Below are positions 1 through 5,227 of a stretch of DNA of 8,223 bases, one piece after another; the stretch's first letter is position 1; each line of letters opens with the position of its first letter. Made by a program: the position numbers and the translations under genes. Source of the DNA: Pseudomonadota bacterium (GTDB lineage: Bacteria; Pseudomonadota; Gammaproteobacteria; Pseudomonadales; Cellvibrionaceae). Under the pieces are notes generated by a model. The model saw nothing but the letters and a program-made list of their open reading frames with translations, did not search any database and was not told the DNA's origin. The stretch lies in assembly GCA_023416875.1 (NCBI GenBank), contig JAEZGT010000122.1:1-8223 (forward strand), read 5' to 3'.

Positions 1-702
1 GGCTACGATGGCAAAAATCAGTGGCAGATCCATTCCCAAGCCGATCTCGAAAGTTTTGAACGCGAAAGCCCCCCGGGCCCATGGGTGGTTGAAAAGCATG
101 TGCGTTTCGAGCGCGAAGCTTCGTTGATCGGCGCGCGCTCCGCGTCGGGCGAAACCGTGTTTTATCCTCTGACAGAAAATTTGCATCGCCGCGGCATTTT
201 GATTCGTTCCATTGCACCCGCACCTAATTTGCCGGAAGCAACGGTGCGCAATGCCCGGGATTATATGGAGCGGTTGTTCAAGGAATTAAATTACGTCGGC
301 GTGTTGGCGATGGAATGTTTTGTCTGCGGTGACGAACTGCTCGTTAACGAATTGGCGCCGCGTGTGCACAACAGCGGTCACTGGACCATGGACGCGGGAA
401 TTTGCAGCCAATTTGAAAATCATTTGCGCGGAATTCTGGATTGGCCTTTGGGCAACACGCAGCCGAATGGCCCCAAAGGCATGGTCAATATTCTCGGCTC
501 ACGCGATCTCACCAAACACCAGCCGCGCCACCCTGGGCCGTCCTGGTTGAGCGGCATAGGCACTTTTCACTGGTACAACAAGACCGACCGTCCCGGGCGC
601 AAACTCGGCCATATCAATATCGCCCATGACGATCTGGCCACACTGCAACAACAGCTCGCCGAGCAGGACGAGCAGCTTTACGGCGAAACTGCGGCCAAAT
701 AA
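1..702 (+). CDS. purK: 5-(carboxyamino)imidazole ribonucleotide synthase, C-terminal part (5' end outside window)
   Basis: PurK uses ATP and bicarbonate to carboxylate aminoimidazole ribonucleotide to N5-CAIR in cytoplasmic de novo purine synthesis, feeding PurE. The reading frame is open from base 1, so the gene starts upstream; 233 codons are visible of a family length near 360-380. The fragment opens with the ATP-grasp glycine loop GYDGKNQ (residues 1-7; GYDGKGQ is more usual), then shows FEREASLIGAR (about 36-46), the YVGVLAMECF segment (about 98-107) and the metal/substrate motif NELAPRVHNSGHWT (116-129), followed by SQFENHLR. These are hallmark PurK blocks in the right order. A GTG at 85 is not a start, because family sequence continues upstream of it. 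The next gene begins 6 nt after the stop, so the two are probably cotranscribed. No frameshift or missing motif is visible. Confidence 0.96.
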   Translation, partial: GYDGKNQWQIHSQADLESFERESPPGPWVVEKHVRFEREASLIGARSASGETVFYPLTENLHRRGILIRSIAPAPNLPEATVRNARDYMERLFKELNYVGVLAMECFVCGDELLVNELAPRVHNSGHWTMDAGICSQFENHLRGILDWPLGNTQPNGPKGMVNILGSRDLTKHQPRHPGPSWLSGIGTFHWYNKTDRPGRKLGHINIAHDDLATLQQQLAEQDEQLYGETAAK

Positions 703-708
703 AACTTT

Positions 709-1947
709 ATGTCCACCCCTGCCCCGCAGCCGCTCTACCCCGTTTACGAGGCGCTGCCGCGCCTCAGTTTGCAGGATTATCCGGAACTGCAGGGGTTTCT
801 CCAATCGGGGCAGGAGTGGCGGCAACAGCATTGGCAATGGGGGCGGGATTTTCTGCTCTACATCGGGCGCAATAAATCCGAGCACACCTACACGCGTTTT
901 CGCAACGAAGTTGAACGTTTCCTGTTATGGGTATTTTTATTTTGCGATAAACCGATTGTTGAATTGCGCAAACCGCAACTGCTCGAATATGCCGATTTTT
1001 GTTGGCGTCCACCGGTCAATTGGATCAGTCTGGCCAATGCAGATCGCTTTCTTTTTCAGGACGGCTTCTTTCGCAGCAATTCCCAATGGGCGCCCTTCCG
1101 TCTGAAAACCCCGAAAAACCAGCCGTCGGTCAATCAGGACAAAAAGAAATACAAGCCCTCCCAGGAAACGCTCACCGCTACATTTACCGCGCTAATCGCA
1201 TTCTATAAATATTTAATGAACGAAGAGCTCTGCGTAGGCAATCCTGCACAGCTCGCCAAAGGTGACTGCCGGTATTTCATCGCGGATGCACAGGTCAAGG
1301 AGGTGCGCCGCCTGTCCGAGCAGCAATGGCAATATGTACTGGAAACGGTGCAGGAAATGGCGAATGAAGATTCCCTCTACGAGCGCAGCCTGTTCATCAT
1401 CGCCACATTAAAAACCTTATTTTTGCGTATATCCGAATTATCAGAACGCCGCGATTGGTCTCCGGTGATGGGGCATTTTTGGCAGGATGAAAATCAGAAT
1501 TGGTGGCTGAAAATTTTCGGCAAAGGCCGAAAACTGCGTGACGTAACAGTGCCTACGCAATATCTGGATTATTTAAAACGCTACCGCGCCTTCCGCGGCA
1601 TGTCCCCTCTGCCCTTCCCCGGCGATCAGTCGCCGCTGGTGGAAAAAGTGCGTGGTCAGGGCAGTATGACCGCGCGCCATTTAAGCCGGCTGGTGCAGGA
1701 AGTATTCGATTCCGCGTACGTCAAAATGAAAATCCGCGTCGGCGAAGATGCTGCGCGCAAATTACAGGAAGCCTCCACCCACTGGCTACGCCACACCGGC
1801 GCCAGCATGGAAATTGAGAGAGGTCGAGCATTGAAGGACGTATCGGAAGATCTCGGTCATGCCAGCATGGCAACGACGGATACGGTTTACGTGCAGAGCG
1901 AACATCGCAAGCGGGCGGAAAGCGGGAAAGGTCGTAAAGTCGACTGA
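709..1947 (+). CDS. Tyrosine recombinase / phage-integrase family protein
   Basis: This 412-residue protein is a tyrosine site-specific recombinase, which cuts and rejoins DNA through a 3'-phosphotyrosine intermediate. The catalytic set is complete: Arg240 (LFLRISEL), Lys272 in the beta-hairpin GKGRK, His358 and Arg361 (HWLRHTGA), His384 (LGHAS) and the nucleophile Tyr394 (TDTVYVQ). Residues about 40-190 form the N-terminal SAM-like, core-DNA-binding part; the catalytic domain spans roughly 200-400. The N-terminal part is longer than in XerC/XerD (about 300 residues in total), so this is not a plain Xer protein. The ATG lies 6 nt after purK stops, with no clear Shine-Dalgarno, suggesting cotranscription or reinitiation. 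No excisionase, phage or transposon genes flank it, and codon use does not look foreign by eye. It could be a vertically inherited orphan integrase or a relic of an old element; its target site is unknown. Confidence 0.93.
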   Translation: MSTPAPQPLYPVYEALPRLSLQDYPELQGFLQSGQEWRQQHWQWGRDFLLYIGRNKSEHTYTRFRNEVERFLLWVFLFCDKPIVELRKPQLLEYADFCWRPPVNWISLANADRFLFQDGFFRSNSQWAPFRLKTPKNQPSVNQDKKKYKPSQETLTATFTALIAFYKYLMNEELCVGNPAQLAKGDCRYFIADAQVKEVRRLSEQQWQYVLETVQEMANEDSLYERSLFIIATLKTLFLRISELSERRDWSPVMGHFWQDENQNWWLKIFGKGRKLRDVTVPTQYLDYLKRYRAFRGMSPLPFPGDQSPLVEKVRGQGSMTARHLSRLVQEVFDSAYVKMKIRVGEDAARKLQEASTHWLRHTGASMEIERGRALKDVSEDLGHASMATTDTVYVQSEHRKRAESGKGRKVD

Positions 1948-1955
1948 GGGCTTTT

Positions 1956-1983
1956 CAATAACCGGCGTATACGCCGGTTATTG
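1956..1983. terminator. Perfect 28-bp palindrome between convergent genes, probable bidirectional terminator hairpin
   Basis: The two 14-nt halves (CAATAACCGGCGTA and its exact reverse complement) abut without a spacer. The palindrome begins 8 nt after the recombinase stop and ends 20 nt before the stop of the convergent vWA gene, which is where a shared terminator is expected. The stem core is GC-rich (CCGGCG), but neither strand has a clean T run after the stem, so termination is inferred from position and symmetry. A DNA-binding or recombination site is the alternative. Confidence 0.5.
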
Positions 1984-2003
1984 TGCAGCAAACCAACATC
2001 TAA

Positions 2004-3344
2004 TCACTGCTTGTGCGCCTGGGAATTCTCTTCTTCATCACTCCCATCTTCAACAGGCAGACAAACCCCCGCATCGTAATTTCCTTCTGTGCGAATAATT
2101 TCGGGGGTGGTGGGCTCTACCCGTTCGCCAGTGACTAATTGGCTGATCACGCGACGTATTGCGGAGTCCAAACGTGTCACCACATAACAATCAATACTGG
2201 GCTCCGCGTGTGGGTTGCCGACGCCAGAGTCATCGGTGAGAAAAATGTACCGGCTATTAGTCAGTGCCGCCATGGATCTCATTAAAAACTCTGCAGTATT
2301 TCCCACTCCGCTGGCAGCGACGGGGACGATATGGATTTGTTGCTGCCTTGCGATTTTTGCAACGTCCCAGGTCGCCGCAATTTTGTCGTTGTGCGGCGGC
2401 GCATCCGCGACCAGCAAAATAATTTTTACGCTGTCAGCGCGCCACTCTAGCTCCAAGGCAGCTTCCATCGCCTGATCCATTGCCTCTGGATAGTCGCCAC
2501 CACCAGCGGCGCCAATACCGTTGAGATCAAGCTCAAACTGGAGCAAATCTGTCGTCATTTCGTAAGGCCAGACGACATAAGAATCGCCTACATCACGATA
2601 TGAAATCAGCCCAGCCGCAAGGGATAGGTCGTCATAGGCTTCTTCAATATCGTTAAAAACTTGAGTGAGTTCAGCTTTCAAATAGCGAATTTCATCGCCC
2701 ATGCTGCCCGTTGAATCCACAACCAGTGCAATGTCCAGCTGTGTGGGAACCTGATTGATCGACGGAACCGGCACTTCAATTACGCGCTCGTCCGGCAGAT
2801 CCTTCAGTGCCACCGTTTGAAGAATGTCGTCACTTCCATCCACTTCGATCGCAATTTCCACGCTGTCAGTGGTTTTATCGAAAGCGGGGTAAAAATGGAC
2901 GACACCATTGGCTGGTGTTTTCAAAATCACGTCACGCTGGTCTTCCGAGCGGATGAGGACCTTCGCACCGAACAAGGGATCGCCAACGGCATCCACCACT
3001 CTCACCGCAACTTTTGCATTGACGTCTACATACGGTATATCGGTGATTTCGGGATACTCTTGCAGAAAATCACTGATGTATTTGTGATAAACACCAAAAT
3101 TGAGCAGATCATCGTAATCACCGGCGGTTAAGGTTCCGGCTTGCACAGGAGCGCCAGAAGAGGAGCCGCCGACACTTCCAGAAGAGGATGAACCGCCCCC
3201 AGGCAGTGAGCCGCTTGAACTGCCACTATGAGATCCGGAACCAGAGCTACCGACGGAAGATCCACCGCCGGGAGAGCTGACTTCTGAAGATCCACCGCAG
3301 GCGCTTAAGACTATACAAAGTGCGAGAATTATTTTACTTTTCAT
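2004..3344 (-). CDS. von Willebrand factor A domain lipoprotein with Ser/Gly linker
   Basis: This is a predicted lipid-anchored, envelope-exposed protein of 446 residues. The start chosen is the ATG at 3344, because it directly precedes a signal peptide (MKSKIILAL) and has AGGGG 5 nt upstream; an in-frame ATG 21 nt earlier lacks both. The lipobox LSAC places the lipidated Cys at 16, followed by Gly, which fits outer-membrane sorting. Residues 17-65 are a Ser/Gly-rich linker. Residues about 70-200 contain an LTAGDYDD segment and a beta-rich, carboxypeptidase-regulatory-like region (FGAKVLI, ANGVVHF). The vWA domain follows (about 203-405) with the MIDAS motif DSTGS (Asp210, Thr212, Ser214) and the DAPPH segment at 314-318 seen in many bacterial vWA proteins. 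Two late cysteines (386, 428) could form a disulfide. vWA domains usually bind a metal and mediate protein contacts; the partner is unknown. It lies 169 nt downstream of the CDF gene and is probably transcribed separately. Confidence 0.9.
   Translation of the reverse strand: MKSKIILALCIVLSACGGSSEVSSPGGGSSVGSSGSGSHSGSSSGSLPGGGSSSSGSVGGSSSGAPVQAGTLTAGDYDDLLNFGVYHKYISDFLQEYPEITDIPYVDVNAKVAVRVVDAVGDPLFGAKVLIRSEDQRDVILKTPANGVVHFYPAFDKTTDSVEIAIEVDGSDDILQTVALKDLPDERVIEVPVPSINQVPTQLDIALVVDSTGSMGDEIRYLKAELTQVFNDIEEAYDDLSLAAGLISYRDVGDSYVVWPYEMTTDLLQFELDLNGIGAAGGGDYPEAMDQAMEAALELEWRADSVKIILLVADAPPHNDKIAATWDVAKIARQQQIHIVPVAASGVGNTAEFLMRSMAALTNSRYIFLTDDSGVGNPHAEPSIDCYVVTRLDSAIRRVISQLVTGERVEPTTPEIIRTEGNYDAGVCLPVEDGSDEEENSQAHKQ
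3150..3296 (-). repeat. Low-complexity Ser/Gly linker-coding tract
   Basis: This tract encodes about 49 residues that are nearly all Ser and Gly, with scattered Pro, Val, Glu and His, between the lipidated Cys and the folded part of the vWA lipoprotein. Such polyserine linkers are typical of secreted and envelope proteins in Cellvibrio-like bacteria and probably act as a flexible spacer. Degenerate DNA repeats here make length variation between strains likely. Confidence 0.85.
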
Positions 3345-3349
3345 CGTAT

Positions 3350-3354
3350 CCCCT
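3350..3354 (-). promoter_or_regulatory. Ribosome binding site fixing the start of the vWA lipoprotein
   Basis: AGGGG on the minus strand lies 5 nt before the ATG at 3344. It supports that start over the in-frame ATG at 3365, which would put seven extra residues in front of the signal peptide. Confidence 0.7.
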
Positions 3355-3468
3355 AATCCGTCCATTCATCATGATTGTGTTTACTGCTTGGTACGCACGA
3401 TAAAGGACGCGGAAAAATAGGGAATACGGAAATTCACGTATTTGAAGACTTATGTGAAACGGAATTAG

Positions 3469-3512
3469 AAAAAAACCAGCATTCCGCGCTTGATATCCGG
3501 CTTAAGCGGCGG
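3469..3512 (-). terminator. Possible terminator after the CDF gene
   Basis: On the minus strand, just after the CDF stop, CCGCCGCTT (3512-3504) can pair with AAGCGCGG (3491-3484), giving 8 bp with one bulged C and a 12-nt loop. A run of seven T follows at 3475-3469, but 8 nt separate the stem from it, which is looser than a textbook intrinsic terminator. The rest of the 169-nt gap before the vWA start shows no convincing promoter by eye, although a promoter for that gene is expected there. Confidence 0.4.
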
Positions 3513-3513
3513 C

Positions 3514-4479
3514 TTATTTCTCCTGAAACTGAGTAAAATCACGAACTGGACTGATCACGATATCCGCGATTTTCCAATCTATGGCCATTAAATCCTCTCG
3601 CAGCTGCGCGGCACGGTCGATCAGGTTATCGCTTTGTTTGGGTATGACCAGCACATCGCCAACGAAGACCATTCCACTTTCTCTTAATCGCACCCGCACG
3701 TCGCTTACCCATTCGCATTCAAGACATGTGCGAATAACATCATTCACCAATGGGTGGATATTTTTGTTGTCCGTGGTCATCGGCATTTCTTCAAGGAGAT
3801 CTTTCATGCTGTCACGCGTTCGGGTGATTCCGTCATAGACGATGCTGGAAGAGATGGCGATGGCGACGACAGAATCCAGCCACCATATACCGAACCCGAT
3901 TCCAATAACCCCCACCATTCCGCCCGCTGCCGTCAACCAGTCTGCTTTTTGTGCATGAGAGTCTACAAAAAGAACTTTTTCATGCAGCCGTTTAGCCAGA
4001 GGCAATTTAAGGCGACCGAGAATAATGGCGGGTATACAGCTGTACATTAACGCAGCCAGCATTAGCCAACCGAGCCAATGTTCTTTGCCGAACAAGGGAA
4101 ACGTACCTATGCTGGGGTGCTCCGCCTTGATAAGCGCAATGAGCGACGTCACAAACGCGTAAAGTCCCAGCACCAATAAAGCTATGGCCGCACCTACAAA
4201 AGCAACCGTGAACGCTTTTTGAAATCCGTAAGGAAATCGATCGGTGGCTGGCTTGCCATGAATCTTTGATGCCACCAAAAAAGCAATTGCCGGAAATATT
4301 CCAACGACATCCTCAATCCACGCCGCTTCCATGGCCTGGGAATTTCCGGATGCGAGGTACATGACGACGGCAACGCTGGCGAGATAAAAAACCGTGATCC
4401 ACTCCAGGCGGATCGCCTTGCGGTAGTCCGCTTGCAAATCATCAGGAATGGTTACGGAAACCGCATGACCTATGGACAT
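3514..4479 (-). CDS. Cation diffusion facilitator (CDF) family transporter, divergent
   Basis: This 321-residue inner-membrane protein has the CDF layout: about six hydrophobic segments (near 27-44, 56-72, 90-113, 135-154, 182-200 and 202-215) and a C-terminal cytoplasmic domain from about 240 to 315 with the CDF fold pattern (CEWVSDVRVRLRESG ... VFVGDVLVIP ... ADIVISPVRDF). CDF proteins export divalent cations such as Zn, Mn, Fe, Co or Cd in exchange for protons. The usual D/HxxxD pairs of the transport site are incomplete: the second segment reads AWIED (Asp57, Ala53 four earlier) and the fifth AQKAD (Asp180, Ala176 four earlier), so only one Asp seems kept in each. Substrate is therefore not predictable. 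The ATG follows the upstream gene's TGA by one nucleotide, so translation is almost certainly coupled. A GGAG lies 12 nt before the ATG, rather far for an independent ribosome site. Family assignment is firm; specificity is not. Confidence 0.9.
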   Translation of the reverse strand: MSIGHAVSVTIPDDLQADYRKAIRLEWITVFYLASVAVVMYLASGNSQAMEAAWIEDVVGIFPAIAFLVASKIHGKPATDRFPYGFQKAFTVAFVGAAIALLVLGLYAFVTSLIALIKAEHPSIGTFPLFGKEHWLGWLMLAALMYSCIPAIILGRLKLPLAKRLHEKVLFVDSHAQKADWLTAAGGMVGVIGIGFGIWWLDSVVAIAISSSIVYDGITRTRDSMKDLLEEMPMTTDNKNIHPLVNDVIRTCLECEWVSDVRVRLRESGMVFVGDVLVIPKQSDNLIDRAAQLREDLMAIDWKIADIVISPVRDFTQFQEK

Positions 4480-4480
4480 A

Positions 4481-5140
4481 TCAGCGACGAACTCCGTGCA
4501 GAAATTTTTCTGCCGCCATTAGCAACGCGTTTTCACCCATGGGCAACGCTATTACGTGCTCGCTGGGTTTTAGTCGCATGTGCTCCTGCCCACAGGGATA
4601 ACGCTTGCGCTCATCCGCAGAAATCGCAATCAGGCCGCGATAATTTTCTAACGAATCAAGCCGTTCCGGTATGCCGTCTTTGTCTTTAATCTGCGCACTC
4701 AGCATAGAGTCTTTATGCATCGCGACTTTTTGATTTTTTACCATGCGCGGCGACAAATTCTCATCAGTGCTGCATATTAAATAATGTTGTTTCAGATACG
4801 GACGAGTCAAAGCCACACGGCGACTCCACGGCGATTCTGCAGTAATGCCGCCCACCACCAAATGCAATTCGTGGACTTCCAACATTGTCATAAGCATTTC
4901 TTCGCTCCCCTTTATCCACTCCACGCGAGCGCCGATTGAGCGGGCAAAGTCTTCAACAAGTGTTGCCTCAATGCCGGTGACAATGCCATTTTGCCATCGG
5001 ATCCACGGAGAAAACTCCGAGGCGCCAACTTTCAAAACCTGATTTTGTGCGGCAAGGAGAGATCCTTTCGGATCACGCGGATAATCATCGCAGGCCACCA
5101 ATAAATGAAAGCAAATTAGTGCTGCAATGATTCGAACCAT
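4481..5140 (-). CDS. Lipoprotein with family 3 solute-binding-protein fold
   Basis: This 219-residue protein has a short signal peptide with lipobox LVAC (Cys17) followed by Asp-Asp, the classical signal that keeps lipoproteins in the inner membrane of E. coli-type bacteria. Residues about 36-215 resemble the periplasmic amino-acid-type (SBP_bac_3) binding fold: LKVGASEFSPW at the first strand, GIEATLVEDFARSIGARVEW, a DLxxGGIT-like turn (LHLVVGGITAESPW), and RRVALTRPYLKQHYLI leading into the second lobe. It is slightly shorter than typical members (about 230-270) but appears intact. The start is supported by AGGAAA 7 nt upstream of the ATG. No ABC permease or ATPase is nearby; instead the CDF transporter starts one nucleotide after the stop. 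Ligand is unknown. It may bind a small molecule or metal complex for the partner, or act as a sensor; this is inference. Confidence 0.85.
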   Translation of the reverse strand: MVRIIAALICFHLLVACDDYPRDPKGSLLAAQNQVLKVGASEFSPWIRWQNGIVTGIEATLVEDFARSIGARVEWIKGSEEMLMTMLEVHELHLVVGGITAESPWSRRVALTRPYLKQHYLICSTDENLSPRMVKNQKVAMHKDSMLSAQIKDKDGIPERLDSLENYRGLIAISADERKRYPCGQEHMRLKPSEHVIALPMGENALLMAAEKFLHGVRR

Positions 5141-5179
5141 GCTGGCGTTTCCTGAAATACTCGCTAACGATGCGGCAAT

Positions 5180-5218
5180 TTCCCGACCCGGCGATCCTTT
5201 GAAGATCCGGGTCGGGAA
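5180..5218 (-). terminator. Strong intergenic hairpin after the repeat lipoprotein gene
   Basis: The 12-nt arms TTCCCGACCCGG (5180-5191) and CCGGGTCGGGAA (5207-5218) are perfectly complementary, and a further 3 bp can form inside after a two-base bulge, leaving a 7-nt loop. It starts 9 nt after the stop of the repeat lipoprotein (minus strand). No strong T run follows, so it may terminate weakly, protect the upstream mRNA end, or separate expression of the two gene pairs. The remaining bases of the 87-nt gap carry the downstream ribosome site. Confidence 0.5.
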
Positions 5219-5227
5219 CTGGACATA

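Noticed and set aside
499..885. Minus-strand open frame across the purK/recombinase junction
   Set aside because: It overlaps two well-supported plus-strand genes, has no family resemblance and no convincing ribosome site.
709..1947. Recombinase as XerC or XerD
   Set aside because: It is about 100 residues longer, with a different N-terminal region and no matching context. Only the catalytic motifs are shared.
3345..3365. Longer N-terminus for the vWA lipoprotein (start at 3365)
   Set aside because: It adds residues before the signal peptide and lacks a ribosome site, while AGGGG is well placed for the ATG at 3344.
4481..5140. Solute-binding protein gene as a truncated pseudogene because it is short
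   Set aside because: Both lobes are recognisable, the lipobox and ribosome site are intact, and the stop is tightly coupled to the next gene, so it appears functional.
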